Assembly: GCF_029227915.1 (NCBI RefSeq)
Contig: NC_079886.1
Location: forward strand, 21,242,501 to 21,306,500
Direction of reading: 5' to 3'
From: Hydractinia symbiolongicarpus
Lineage: Eukaryota > Cnidaria > Hydrozoa > Anthoathecata > Hydractiniidae
DNA length: 64,000 nucleotides
In this document: positions 49,101 to 62,446 of the stretch, in pieces
Position numbering within the stretch: position 1 is the first letter of the stretch
Layout: every line of letters begins with the position of its first letter
The notes under the pieces: model-generated
The model's input: only the letters and a program-made list of their open reading frames with translations
Told to the model about the DNA's origin: nothing
The model's database searches: none
Translations under genes and position numbers: made by a program

Positions 49101-52100
49101 AAATAAAATATTTTTCCTTCGCCATGGAAAAACTAGGTGCACTGATAATTCCTAGTAAAAAATGTTTTCACGTGTGCAATAGAGAAACAACATATGTTTT
49201 GCTAGGAAATATATATAACCTTGCTTGCATCAACACACTCCAATTTAAAGAAAAAGAGACTTAATGTATGTTAAACACAATAACAAAAGATTAGTAAAAA
49301 CAATATGACACTATAAGATATACCTAAGTCTTACTGGAACTGTAAGACACAGTTCTACAAATAAATCTTTCATGTACTGCTTATGAATACCACTTTGCAA
49401 ATTATTTAAGCCTTGCAGGAGTGTTGGAAGCAGTGGCAAAAACTCTTGGTAGAGCAAGTCGTGATTTCCTGAAAAGAAGGTGAACTTCTCTTGTAACATT
49501 TTGCTAAAAGAAAACAAATTTTAGTCCAGAAAATGTTTAGTTACTAGGAAGAAAATCAATTACATACCTCCACCAATAGATCTGAACAATGCCCTTAGAA
49601 GGAGAAAATAATTGTAAGGTTCTTTTGCAGTTAATGCAAGTTCCATAGAGTTGTTTACTATTTCGTGAAGATGAGGCTAAAATCAAAATTTGTAAATATT
49701 AGATAAAGTCTAATAAAAAATGAATGCCTTTTGTTTTAATAATAAATTTCATACCTTTAGCATTTGTTCATTCTCCTGTGCAAATAATGATACTGAGCCG
49801 AAAACCAGTTTAAAGAGTTTAAGGTACAAATTTGCTTGGTCAGACTTGGCTGAAACATAGAAAAATATAAAAAAAGTTCCTTAAATGAATTAATACCTGT
49901 AAGGAATTTAAGTTACACAGCCAAAAGCCAATATCACATACTTCCCATGTCCTTTAACCGTCCTAACAAGAAGTTAACAAGAATGGTGGCAAAGGTGGCT
50001 GAAGTGTTTGGGTTAGCAAGAAATGAGTTGGGAATGATTTGGAAAGCATAATTGTTGTGAATGCGTTCGACCAAATACTCAATTGTTGCAGAGAATACTT
50101 CTTTAAACGTAGCAGTGTTCAGCATGGTAAACTAAACACAAATTATTAAAGAGCTCAAATCCAAAGAAAGAAGAAGAACAGTAGCAGAGACAAAAGCAGC
50201 TTCAACAATGCAAAAAATTAACTTACAACTCCAGCAAAATGTTCTAAAATTTCTTTTTCTTCCTTCATTCTAATCTGATGTGGAGAGCTATGAATATATT
50301 TTATAGCTACATAAAAAACATATAAATTCTCATTTTATATATGAGATATACAAAAATAATTATTTATGTATTACTACTAGTTGATTAACTTCGGTGCTTT
50401 TATTCCCAAAATAGCACTATACTATGTATTAAACAAGCTAATCTATGCAACTGCTTATAAGCAAAAGATTCTAACTTGAGAACTGAAGATGCAAACATGA
50501 TGCTTTTTTTAATCACTGGGTATTTAAGTAACAAAAACCACTTTTGTATAACATACTTGGTCATCTTCACATAACCAGTGCCAGAGGGGTTGACAGAGAT
50601 TTGGTACACATCCAAGGCTACTAGGGCTGAAAAAAAAATTAACAGTTTAAACGCAACCTAATCAAAGAAAAGTACTTCAGATGCAAAAAGTCTATAATGT
50701 TAATCATGAGTACCATATTTCAGCAAGCGAATGAAAATTTCTGTTTCTGAAGGTAGAAAGACTTTATTTCCTTGCGGATACACAGGAATCATCAAATCTA
50801 AAATTAAGAAGTGAAAATAAAAATAAGAAGAGTAACATTACACAAAGCATAGTCCAACTTAGTACGTTTGTTAAAAACCACCTGTAGCTTGCAGTTTTTA
50901 TAATTTTCGTGTAAGGAGTTTAAATTTGAAACAAAAATGTGTTTTAATCTTTCTCAGAACAATATCGCGCATTTAAATGTATTCAAGGTTGTTACGAAAA
51001 GAGTAAATCATTTTGTATTATACATACCACCAGGCAATTTACAAGAACCAGCTCCCCATGTGATTGTTTTAGCACCACATACCAAAGTTTTAACCATTTC
51101 TCTGTAGTCTGGTACAGAGAAAGTTTCTTTACTGTCTTTCGAGGTGCCTTGACCAAGTTGGCTTTTCTAAATATTTAATGCCAAAAATCAGGTCTCATGA
51201 ATGTAACACCTTAACATATCTGTCACAAGTTTACAAACAAGACACAATCTCCAATATTTAACTGACAAACTACCTTGGGTTCACCCTCGTCATCATTTGA
51301 AGTAGATTGTGAATCAAGATTGGCTGCAGGAGAAGGTTGCAATATTGATACTGACGTGCCCATGGATGTGTTATCTTTTGTTAGTTTTTTGTCAGGTGGT
51401 GGGTCAACTGCTGGTTCACTTTAATAAAAACAAAAAATAGAAGCCAATAAAACTCATTGTTAGAAGTGAGGACAGATATAAAAAAACAATACAATGGGTT
51501 TATTTCACATACCACTTGTCCATTATAGCTGGTATGTGATGTTTTGCGATAGCTTGAAACTTCCTAACAAATACTTCCAGCATCTTCATAAGGATTTCTC
51601 TTCCCTTTGAAAGCAAAACAGAAACAAAATGTTTACAGTCACGGCCAAGAATCGGGAATAGTTTTACAACTTAATACTTACAGCAGCTTCATCACTTCTC
51701 TGTCGAATGCATTCCACAAGATTGAGCAAGAGCTGTGTAAAATAAAAATACACCCCTCAAACACAAGCTGATGTGCAACTTACAACATGTTTCATTACAC
51801 AGCACATGTTATTAGACTATTTTGAAAGATTTGTATTACATAACAAAAAAAAATAATGTTTACTTCACAAGATCTAAATAAATAACGTTATTTCTTTTTA
51901 AAGAAAAAGTTAATACAGATCATTAAATCTGGTATGACAAAGAAGCCAATTAAGCAATCAATTGACGACTACCTTGCAAGACATTCTTTGTATACTTATT
52001 GGTAACGATTCATCATACACATTTTTTGAAAACAATTGCACAGCGATGGATAAATTTGGCAATGTTAGTAAAGCTCGAACATGGTGTACAAAATCAGCTA

Positions 52101-55100
52101 GTGTACTGTAAGCGAGAGGACGTAATGCTTCATTGACTGTCCACCCATTACCAATAAGCACTTCTTCGTCAAATAATTGCTCAATATGTGGAACAAATTC
52201 TGAAATGAATTATATCAATTTTTTTTAGCAATATGTTTTTAATGATTTCTGAATTTAGGTATGAAAAAAATTGTATGATTTAGAAAAAGTAGGACAAAAT
52301 CAAGTTGCAATTCATTTTTGCGTATTTAAACTTTTTCTGATATTAAGTTGACAAAATTTACTTGTTTAGTTTGATGTCTGTAAAAAGCAGTTTTGATTTA
52401 GTAATTAGGTAAAGAAAATAATAGACAAAATATATTGAAATTAACATCAATGATAAAGTAATAAAATTTTATCACAAAACAAAATCTTAATATAATGTAG
52501 CTACTGCTTTATAAATTTTAAAGTCTAACAATACCATTGTAAAAATGATTTTATTGTTACAGTAATGTGACAAGCAGGGCAGCCTTTGCTACTGAATTAA
52601 ACAGTAAAGCTTACTTGATCTTAGTTCTGTTGCTAATATGTGTCTTGCAGCAATCAGCAACTCCTTTCGCAGATGAGCGACTTCCTGGGGACAGTATCTG
52701 AACAATGCTAGCATGCCAGCAACCATGTTAGTAGAGTATTGTCCAACCAAATCCTTCAACACAAATGTTTTTATTCACATACTTAAATTGTTAGATAACT
52801 TTTACATTTAACATCTACTTAGCTAGATGTCAATCAAGAATTCTAACATACCTGAAAAATCCTGACGATATAAGCTAAGAAGGAGAGGGTCTTAATTTGA
52901 GCTGCAGTGAAATCAACGTAAATTTCTTTGTTAAATGCCTTCAATTGTCTGAAAAGAAAAGTGATAAAAAGTAATAACAGTAAAGACATTGGTCAAAACA
53001 TGCCCATGTTTCCCATAAAAACTAAACTTTGTTTTTACTTTAACTAGAATAAGAAGCATCATATACCTTGCTCCTTGTGACGGTTGCAGTGTTATCGTAT
53101 TCATAACAACAGGAATGAATTCACCAATCTTTACTTGAACACTTTGTTTATAAAGCTATAACAAAAAAAATAAAAATAAAAATGAAAAGATCTGTGCTTG
53201 AAGAATATGATCAAGTGTAATACAAATTTTACAGGTCAAGAAATATGCATGCAATGGGGTTTATCTTTTTGGTGATCAATGGCAATAGTATTGTATACAC
53301 TGAGATAATTAATATGCAGTTCCTGAGAAAATCATTTAGTACATGTTTGCATGTAATGTAAAATCATACCTGGTACATCAGAACAACGATGATCGGAAGT
53401 TCAGCTAAAACTTTTAACGACTGTGTGGCTTTTGGAATTTGTGTTGACTGGTAGGAAAGACAGAAATTAAAAAACAAAAAGGAATTTGTTTAAGTCTTTA
53501 TAACATTTCATTCTGCTATAAAATAATGTTTATACAAAAGACCGTTTACAAAAGTGTGAGCTGGAGATATTATCACATAAATAAAAGCTACATAACATAT
53601 ACAATCTATTAATTAGCATTTTGATGCATGAAAAAAAGTACTATTGCAGTGAGAGATGAAATGTTTGCACACCTGGCTTCCTCGTCCTGGTGTACCTGCA
53701 TCATTTAATTGTGATACAGGTGACCCAACTGGAGGAATTTTCATAGAAGGAGTTCCAGGTCTTGCTTGAGCTGATGCACCACTATCTGGTGGAAGATGAC
53801 CAGTTGCTGTGACAGTTACTATGTCAAAATGTGTTTTCTAAAAATAAAGTGTTTACAGACTAAAAAAACAAACAGACATAAAGAAATAATAAAACAAGCA
53901 AAATCAAAGCAGGCCCATATGTACTAATGAATGTCATCAAGTTATTGAGCGATCATTTATTTTAAACTTTTCATCAGAAAACTTTTTAAACTAAATTTTT
54001 TATTTTTCATTGTAGTAAACCAGCATCATATTTAGAAAATTTATCAGTTCAGCTTGAAAACAGTAAAAAAAGAAATTGTAATAAGTAAGCCTTCACACTT
54101 TCATGGACTTCACATAATTAATTTCAGAGTAAAATATCTGAATTAATTAATTGATTGTTTGATTAACTCTATAGAGTGGTTGGTTGTGTCCCAACCCTGT
54201 TTCTGAAATTAGATAGGGTAGTTATGCAAAAATAAATTTGTCTCTCTTTTCATAAAATCAGTTTGTTTATCACTACAAATCCATGTTAATAAATTTAAAC
54301 TTATTGTGTCAATAACAAGTAAAACCAAATTTACTTACTGCCGTGTTTGGAAATTCTTTGTAGAAATTAATAACAAATTGGAGAAACATTTTGATCTAAA
54401 AAAAATGTTTTGCAGCATTATATGTCATCAGTGTACAATAAACCAATTTTTAAAAAATTTCATAACAACTAATCCGTAGCACAAGGTGATCATTTTTTAC
54501 TCCTTAGGAACTTTTTACTCACTTCCGGTTTAATCTGTGGTCGAAACTGTTTATGCAATTCAATTATGATACGTAAACAAACCAACACATTTTCCTCATT
54601 ATCAATCTAAAAATTGTTTGTAAATAAAATGAGGATTATTTACATCATGTTTTATTTTTTTTACATCAGCATTTTACTTCTAATTTTAAAAAAGAAAAAG
54701 AGCAACGGAATTATTTTTCTTATTTCAAACAAATGTGTATCAGGCAGAACCTATCACATCATGCTAATTTTAATCTGCTTTTACAATATTATAGCAGCCT
54801 CTTCTAATAAACAGCACATGTAGGAAAAAGAATGAAACAAACGCTTTAATAATTTCTGCAGCATATTCCTTTTTTGTTTAAACAGCCTTTAAAATATTCT
54901 GTTGCTGGTTTCTAATAACACATCACTTACTTAAAAATTAAATAAAACTAGTTAATCACTGTACAATTAAACCCTAATTTATGCACGTTTAACACAAATT
55001 AATTTCAGCAGCCATTTCTCGCAGGCTGCAGTGTTTAAAATAGAATTAGTTATGTGAAATTATATACTTACTGCTAGGATGTGAAACATGATATCCAAAA

Positions 55101-57915
55101 TACTCTAAGATCAGAAAAAAAGGGAAAATTAACGATCGCAAAGAATAAGTTATAGAAATTATTTTTTTCCTTTAATGAGTTAAAAGTTATAAAGACGAAA
55201 AGGATTAATTTCTTACAGAAACATGTGGTTTCAGTGAATCATTAGCAGGTATTCTGTGAATGGTTTCCAACAACAACTTTCGTAACTCCTACATAAAATA
55301 TGCAACATATATAAATAAACACTAAACTGAACATCACTGTATCTGACTATATACTTCATTCAAAATGTCAAAGGATTACAATTTTATGTTAGCTTAAACA
55401 AAAGAGGCTAAAACTTGCAGGTTAAAAAGTATAGTCAATAGTTAATTTTTTTTGTAGACACTCAACTTCAACAGAAATGTTGTGCAATTCATAACATCTT
55501 TTTTAAAATGATTGACAACAATTTCAATTCCCAAATTTAGAATTGTGATCTATTATTTTTAACCCTGGTGATGTCATCTGTAATCAGAATTACCTGTTTC
55601 ATAGAATCGCATTGAAACTGTGCCTCCCCTAAAAATAAAAGGCTGATTAAATCCCTACAGATAGTTTATTGAATTTATGCTAATGTCTTGTAATTTGAAT
55701 GTTTAATACTTAAATCAAGGGAAATACAAGATATAGAAAAAGCATGTTTTTCTAAATAGTTACTCATCAACGATTAAATTAGGGAAAACAAAAATCTATC
55801 AATGCATAAGAATGTGACATACCATCCTTGAGTACTGACAGTATTTTAGGTATAACATACTCCAAAAAGCTTGCATAATTAGAAGAAGCTGATATTGCCT
55901 AAACATAAAATGATAGCATATAAGTAAAATAAATGAAATTACTAAAGAATTATATTTACATCAAAGAAAACCTTCATTTTACAGCAAAAGGACTAACATT
56001 TACAGCAAGAAAATCACATTTACGATAATTCCCTTTTTTTTGCCTCTATAATTTTTTCTTCCACAAATCTTCCACAGAATTTCTTTACAGACCAAAACGC
56101 TATTCAGTAGTAGGTATTTAATAATGCTTTTCAATGCATCATAAGAGGTGAACTCTTTACTACTGATTCCAAAATAAAAATTTGAAATATAAAATATGCA
56201 TGAAAGACAAATAATAATTGCCCAACTATAAAAGAAATGATGAAAATGAATTATGAAACAAAAGAAGATTGGAAAGTTGATGTTGTTAAAAATATATAGA
56301 AAAATTCTATTAGAAGTATAGTTGAAATATTCTAATTTACGTTGGTACTTGGCAATTAGTAATGTAAATGATGATATCAAGTCAGCATTTATTTGCCTAC
56401 GTGAAATAAGTTGATTTAGAGGTGTCTGGTCTTAAACATTTAACAAACACCTTGGATTAAAAAGGAAAAAATATGGTATCCATACAACTAACACGTATTT
56501 ATAAAATTAATATATATGCACTAAAACAAATTACCTCGAAATTCTGACTGATTTCTTGTGCAAACTTGAGTTTATCTTCATCCGCTGAATAATTAAAGAA
56601 TTAAAACACTTAACATTTTGTGGCATTAGAATAAAGAATAAATAGTTATGGTTTTAGTCAATGGGTATCAACTGAAGAAGTGCACCAAAGTTTACACAAA
56701 TGGTGCTATTCTTAAAACAAAATGTCGGTGCCACAAAACACAGGCTTTCTTTTAAATGTTTCAACGTCAGCAAAAAATTTGTTAAAGCCTGTTAAGTTAA
56801 CACATTAACACATTTGTGTCAACAATGTGCTGATGTGAATTAGAAAGGCTGACAAAGTGAGCACCAGGAATAAACTGGGTCTAAATAAGTATTTTTTAAA
56901 TGCAAGTAATTTTGAACTGTCAATTAAATGGTTTAAATAAATAATATATAGTTTTGAGTACACCTCTGTAGTGGCATTTTATCACTGGCATTCCTACACT
57001 TAATTTTCTTTTTTTTTCATTGAAAAGGATAAATTACCCCAAAAATGTTTTCTGACCGCTTATTTTTAAGCCTTAGTCCTTCCTTAAAGATTATTACTTT
57101 GTAGATTTTTGACTAAAAAATAACTACCAGCAAACAATTACCAACATAATTACACAACAATATTTCAATACAAAACCATAAAACAAAAGGTTTAAGTAAA
57201 GTATAATATATAAAATTTGTTTTAAAAGTTTTAACTAACTTGTTATAATGGTTTTTTGAACAAACTATCGTGTTATTTAAGATTAGTATGATTGCATTTT
57301 GATATAAAACAAAATAGTGCCTTGTTGAAGCTTCATATGGTCACATTTTTACAACCTTAGAACAAAATATGGTGTTGTTTAAACTCCATACAATTGCATT
57401 TTGACGGTTTAGATCAAAGTACGCTTTTGATTAAGCATTGTACAATCATGTTTTGATGGTCTTAGAACAAATTACAGCATTGTTTAGGTGTAAACATTTA
57501 TGTGATAATAACACGATTATTATAAACAAACTTTATATAACGAAAGGAACTTTTTTATACTTTGTACGAATTACATACAAACTTCAATTCAAATTATATG
57601 AAGTTTATACACACTTTATAATGTTGATGATACAACAAATAAATATAAAGTGATATAAAAGATTTAATAAATTGACACAAAGTTTTGTAAACAAATTATT
57701 TGAAGTTTGCATGAACATTTTGAGACAATCCCTAATTTTGCATGACCTATGATTTTTATTATCTGTTAATTTTTATGAAAGAGGTATAATCGTTTTCAAA
57801 ATAAGTAGTTGTGAGACTTGTGAGAGAAAGCAAATATAAACAACTTACACACAGTAACATCAACCAATGCACCAGCATACTGATGATATTCACTCAATGT
57901 GTCCGGTGAAACCAT
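31001..57915 (-). CDS. TRRAP: TRRAP, PIKK-family chromatin scaffold
   Basis: Giant scaffold of SAGA and NuA4/TIP60 acetyltransferase complexes; binds activators. I placed 55 coding exons by GT-AG sites and frame: 57849-57915, 56535-56584, 55823-55898, 55594-55628, 55217-55288, 55072-55104, 54523-54606, 54339-54395, 53673-53837, 53370-53447, 53067-53155, 52852-52948, 52615-52753, 51973-52199, 51682-51732, 51513-51604, 51274-51418, 51028-51166, 50714-50797, 50557-50626, 50227-50287, 49942-50131, 49755-49849, 49568-49676, 49324-49468, 48443-49035, 48071-48269, 47673-47851, 47057-47220, 46416-46583, 45443-45679, 44770-45099, 44018-44512, 43507-43863, 43011-43262, 42027-42263, 41652-41833, 41149-41431, 40184-41068, 39589-39731, 38365-39398, 37751-38175, 37119-37581, 36620-36793, 35676-36457, 35126-35360, 34696-34968, 34386-34593, 33966-34158, 33443-33733, 33025-33189, 32654-32888, 32219-32415, 31935-32046, 31001-31110. 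They total 12,051 nt, 4,016 aa, against about 3,859 in human. The sequence follows human TRRAP from start to [10 protein letters not shown]. No exon is broken. Confidence 0.97.
34696..36457 (-). other. TRRAP: TRRAP Ser/Thr/Asn-rich insertion between FAT and pseudokinase
   Basis: After EQREKYK (residue about 3278) the protein runs through about 170 low-complexity residues (end of exon 45, all of exon 46 and the start of exon 47) before [10 protein letters not shown] resumes at about 3447. Human TRRAP has only about a dozen residues here. The insert alone accounts for the extra length of this protein. Exon 46 (35126-35360, 235 nt) is not a multiple of three, so simple skipping would shift the frame. 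Confidence 0.85.
36785..36862 (-). repeat. Triplicated 26-bp unit over a TRRAP 3' splice site
   Basis: Three tandem copies (36785-36810, 36811-36836, 36837-36862) each contain, on the minus strand, an acceptor ACATAG followed by the first bases of exon 44 (GTGTACACG in the first two; GTGTTCACG in the third). The genuine exon edge is at 36793. Using either upstream copy would add 26 or 52 nt and run into an in-frame TAG. Confidence 0.9.
42521..42965. repeat. 49-bp minisatellite, nine copies, TRRAP intron 35
   Basis: Nine nearly identical units starting at 42533, 42582, 42631 and so on every 49 bp contain GCTAGCTGGTTAAACATAGC. The first unit differs by one base (GTTCATC for GTGCATC). The array ends about 45 bp inside intron 35 from the exon 35 donor (exon 43011-43262). 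It is non-coding. Confidence 0.95.
57257..57493. repeat. Degenerate tandem repeat, about 52-bp unit, TRRAP intron 2-1 area
   Basis: About 4.5 copies of a pattern AGAACAAA - TGTTGTTTAA - CATACAATTGCATTTTGA recur near 57259, 57307, 57361, 57413 and 57465 with heavy divergence. It lies in the first TRRAP intron (56585-57848), upstream of exon 2. Confidence 0.55.
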
Positions 57916-58659
57916 TTTGCTTGAATGTTTGTTACTTTATCATTTTACTCATTGTGGAACTATAAATTATATAAAGAGTTATACATTACAGCTCTAACAG
58001 GTATAAGTAAGAAATGTTGATGATATACATGTTACTAAAATCTGCATTGAATAAAGTAAACATTAAAATGATGGAAAGAATGACTTCAATTCTAATCCTA
58101 ATTCTCTGATTTGTTGATAATGTATTCGTTCTGAAAGGCTTTTTATTTGTATATTGGAAACTTTCTTACTTAATGTTTTTTTTCTATTGGACACACAATA
58201 GTCAGAATTTAGAACTGATCAAATGAGATGTGTTAAAAAGTAAAATGAAACTTTATGTAAAATTGTCATTATTTATGTCAAATCTTCCTTAATACTGCTT
58301 GTCTATATTACAATTTTTAATTTCTGCATGCTTTGCGAAGGAAATTGTTTGATTTTGTCTTTTATCATTGATTACCTACACAAATTTCAGTTAAACCACT
58401 CAATCCTTTATTAGGTTTCTCAATGTTTGCATGTCCAGTTATATATTTGGTAAAAATTTAAAAAACAATACCAGGCTATCAATAAGAAAATAACACCTGA
58501 GCAATAAATCACTACACCAAGGTTACAATAATCTAAACTAGGGGAGATCTTCAAATAAATAGAATAAGTTTATTAACGCATATTTTATAATAAAGTCTTT
58601 TTTATCTATTTTATTTTATCTTTTTTTTATATATTTTAGCTCTTTTTTACTGTAATAAT
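57916..58659. promoter_or_regulatory. TRRAP 5' flank, promoter region inferred
   Basis: About 740 bp lie between the TRRAP start codon and the hAT-like element. The promoter and 5' UTR should be here by position only; the region is AT-rich and I recognise no specific site. Confidence 0.3.
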
Positions 58660-60151
58660 CAGGCCCGGTCAGGAAAATTTACCCCTGCGAGCGCTAAACC
58701 GCTCACATAAATTTAATTGCATGAGCGATCCACGTGCGATCACAAAAGCTTGTGCAAATTAGTTTGCGTGAGTGGTCAATGAAACAAAAAGTTACAACAT
58801 GCACATGCTTGATCTGTAAAATAAAACTAAAAATAATCCAGTCGTCGCTGATGAAATATATCAACAAAAATACTCGATCAAAAGCGCTTAAAATTAGAAC
58901 TTTTTTACGTCAGCAATTAATCGACCTGAGATTCATTTCAACTGATTTCCGTCGGCATTGTGTCCACAATATTTTTTGTAGTGAAATTGTTCAGCTGGAA
59001 ATATCTTTCGTCATTCACCTTTTATTAGGGCTAGACCTCTCATATATTTGATGCACTGATCTCCTAAGACGACGACAAATGAAAATGGAGTGCAAGTCCT
59101 ATTGACATACCTTCTGGTTGGTGAACTTCGTTAGGTTAATAGTTCACTGCCAACTGACTTTTTATGTTTCTAGATGAACTTATTAGATTAGGGCATCATT
59201 AAGTTGTATATCGCAGAAGTCGTGGTGACATGCTTCGAAAATGCTTGTCACCAGCATAGTTTAACATGAAGCAAAACTGTACAGGAGACTCAATTGTTAG
59301 AGTCTTCACAGAACATCTCTTCTCACAAAACCGAGGGCAGGCTGACTTATTGCCTGCTGTGTCAAGTTGGAGAAAGAGCTTCTGGACTTCTTTTTAATAC
59401 AATATACGACTTTTTCGATTATTACGAATCAAATAGCACCACAGTATTCTGTAGCCTGAATTATTTTAGTTAGTGATAAGGCTGGATTTAAAATACTTGC
59501 CTTTGCCGTCGCCTGACCGGGTTTAGAGCGAGTTGAAATTATTTTTTTAAAGTCACCGTTACAAAAGAAAATTTTTTTCTGCAGTTGCAGGAATGAAAGC
59601 CTTAAAACAAAACCCAATAAAAATGATTTTTGTAAAACGTATTAACCACAAGTGCTAATTTGAACGTGATAATGTGTTGGCAGATTTGCTATATATTTTT
59701 TAAAACTTTATTCAACACTTTTTTCTTTGGTATTACATCACAAGAACATTCGTCCGAAAGCTGTATTAAGGTACAGGGCACCTAACCTCTCCCATGTTCT
59801 GGTTATTTTTAACTTGCATGGGTGCGCACTCTTCTCGCATTATTCTCTGTGACGATGAAGGTCAAAATGACTTGTGGCATGGTTCCAAATGGTCTTCCGT
59901 CTTTCGTTCAAGTCTCAGTGTAATGCACCAGCCAAGCATAAGAGTGTCAGCATGAAGGAAAGGGGCTAACCTAATGTTCTTTTTACCTCATGTTCCTCAT
60001 AATAACACAATCATTCTTTATAAGCTTTGTGTTTTTGGCGGCGCTTATTTAGTAGATTCTCTTAAAATGTGAGAAAATCGCTCGCGTAAATTTTTTTGCG
60101 TGTGTGTAGGAGTGTACGCGTGCGATCGCACGCGTCTCCTGACTAGGCCTG
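58660..60151. mobile_element. hAT-like DNA element, non-autonomous or decayed
   Basis: Left end CAGGCCCGGTCAGGA and the right end reverse-complemented CAGGCCTAGTCAGGA form imperfect terminal inverted repeats. Flanks are GTAATAAT (58652-58659) and ATAATAAG (60152-60159): six of eight positions agree, fitting a worn 8-bp hAT duplication, or ATAAT as an exact 5-bp one. GCGAGCG and GCGATC motifs occur at both ends. An interior frame (58734-59051) contains CTCLICKIKLK followed by SSLMKY, faintly like a BED zinc finger of hAT transposases. No full transposase is present. Confidence 0.65.
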
Positions 60152-61489
60152 ATAATAAGAAAGAACATTGATTTCCATATGAGATGAATTGATATTGCTC
60201 AGCCAGAAAAACTTTTTTTGGAATTGGGGGAGCAATTAATAGCTCAGCTAGTTTCTTATTTCTTAGAATTGGGCGAGCTTTTGCATGAGTAAGAGCTATG
60301 CTCTCCCCTTATTGATAGGCCTGCAATACTCCTTTACTTGTTACCCTTTTTTAACAATATGTTTAAAACTTAATTCTGCAATTTTTAAAGGTTATTGATC
60401 CTTAAAATGTCCATATATTGTTCTGTTTAGAAGTTTCTTCTTTTTTTATAGTTTAAATTGTATGTATACCACAACAAAAATTTAAAAACATGTTCTCACA
60501 AGCACAGGATTTTCCAAAAATTAATACACAGTGCGACTTAAGAATACTTTAAAGGATAACACTTTTGTGGTACTTTTTTAACTTTACTTTGGCGATAGTA
60601 TCTTCACGCTAAAGTGTTCCCTCAAAACAATTGACCATGAAAGTTAATTTCTGAATTTTTGTCATAATTTTGTTACCGCAAAAGTTTCTTTCTCCATTTG
60701 AGAAACTCGCCTGCAGGGCTTGTTTGTTAGGTTTTTTGTTTATATCTCTACTTCCAAGCGTCAAAATTATTCATAATCTTATTGAAGAATTTTCCACTGA
60801 GCCCCTGAAATGTTCTGTATTTTTCTAAAAAAAAAACCTGTTAAGGGAAGTTGCCAGAGGGGGTTTGCTGTATGTGATTGAATCTGACAAGGAGTGTTAT
60901 GAGATGAGAAAGGTTTTTTTTATTACTTGTTTTTTTAGAGACAAATTAAAAAAAATATTATTAAAATTCTTATTAAAATTGTATCTTCATTCTTTTAAAA
61001 CAACAGCTTATCTTGTGATGACGTAGGAAGCACTGAGTAAGCATTTTGTATTGCGTTTAAAAGGTTGGTGAGGAAGCAAGTTGAAAATTATATTTGACTA
61101 GTACTCCAATAATTAGCAAATGTGACAAAAAAAAATATTACTATGTTTCATAAAACAGTATTCTTCATCTTTTTAGCTAAATATTATATTTGCTCAGGAG
61201 GTATAACCTTTATTGCTGCGTTTTCGGCAAGTCGGCACCCTCGTTGGTACGGCAAAGAAGCCAAGCTTTGAATGCATATTTTATTTGTGTGAATGTTAAA
61301 ATAAAATTGTGCCTGTACAGCATGGTTAAAACATATTGTGAATAAAATCTACCTATGTTTTTATTATTGTGGATTTTGTTTGTTTTAAACGTTTTCCTCC
61401 GTGTCCGCTTGGTTTGTTTACATTTTTACCTCAAAATGTGCGCATGCAAGTAAATATCATTCTATGTATCGCAGTTGAATCTGCACATT
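60152..61489. other. Intergenic, repeat remnants only
   Basis: No exon is supported. A fragment ending GATAGGCCTG at about 60318-60333 resembles the right end of the CAGGCC element. A short block at 61217-61249 matches 1461-1493. Confidence 0.4.
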
Positions 61490-61640
61490 TCAAAATGAGC
61501 ATTTATATTCTGCTAGGACTCCAGTCCTAAGCATGGTCCCTTCTGGAAATAAGACATGGTTTATCCCTCAATATTTGTGAGGCTAGTCATTAAAAATATG
61601 CACATCTATCTATCTATTTATTTATCTATCTATCTAGCTG
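61490..61640 (+). mobile_element. Truncated tRNA-SINE, copy 3 (3' part)
   Basis: In the plus orientation the sequence ATGAGCATTTATATTCTG through CTCAATATTTGTGAGGCTAG matches the 3' half of the SINE, followed by a CTAT microsatellite tail (61603-61637). The tRNA-like head is missing, as in 5'-truncated copies. Confidence 0.7.
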
Positions 61641-62446
61641 GCTAGCTGCAATAAAAAAGCGTTAGGGCGATGTACATCGACATCAACCATACATATATCA
61701 TGTGTTTTGTTGTAGCTAGTCTTGCTTTTGCAGTGGAGAGCAGTTGCGCAGGGCAAACTACCTAGAAAGCGGGACATAAAACAGAAGATTGAAATCTAAA
61801 GAAATACTAACACTAGATAGCTATTTTAGATGGTATCTGTTTCACTCTTAACAAAGCAGTAGCTGCTGACACCTCGCATCATGACCTACCTTTATAACAC
61901 AACAGCACAGGCGCCATCATTGACGATTGCCAAAAACGCGTTTTGAACTTTTGGCGAGTTGGCGAGGAACTTTTCCCGCGTGTTATACCGAATAAGATAG
62001 GTTACGGTGCGGGTAAATATACCCTCAAATTTAAGTAACCTTCTTTGGCGGCCACCCAAGTAACCCGTACAATGTTAGGCGCGAGTGCATATAAATATTT
62101 ATTCAACGAATGGCCACATCTTTGGATTTTGCTGGATTTTATATCACCACGAAAGTTTCGTACGTAAGGGAAACTTTTCTATTATAATGTGAAAATATTA
62201 TCTTTCTTTCACTGACAATGAGTCTCTGCATTTGCTTTGTTTTTATTGAAGCAAATCGCGAAATTGTAAGAATGGACCCTCAAAGAAAAAGTGTAGGGAT
62301 TTAATCAGTATGACCATCTAGTTACCAGCTAATTACTGCTAATTCTTAGATGCTACTGTTGTATAACATAATTTGCCCATAATATTAAGGTAGCTATTCT
62401 TTAAAATAACTTTGACTTAAAACTTGTGCGGAGGCCATTTGTATTA
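61641..62446. other. Intergenic, no gene seen
   Basis: About 800 bp without a supported exon or recognisable repeat. Confidence 0.4.

Larger units (their letters stand above)
38365..57915 (-). other. TRRAP: TRRAP HEAT-repeat region (exons 1-41)
   Basis: Roughly residues 1-2,730 form the helical-repeat ring that docks activators and co-complex subunits. Well conserved landmarks are [61 protein letters not shown] and [18 protein letters not shown] Pro/Ser-rich linker encoded by exon 9 (53673-53837) and another in exon 17 (51274-51418) replace the equivalent disordered loops of the human protein. Confidence 0.85.

Noticed and set aside
56000-56380. 126-aa minus-strand frame in a TRRAP intron
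   Set aside because: Low-complexity Ile/Phe-rich translation of AT-rich intron; TRRAP exons 2 and 3 flank it and join in frame without it.
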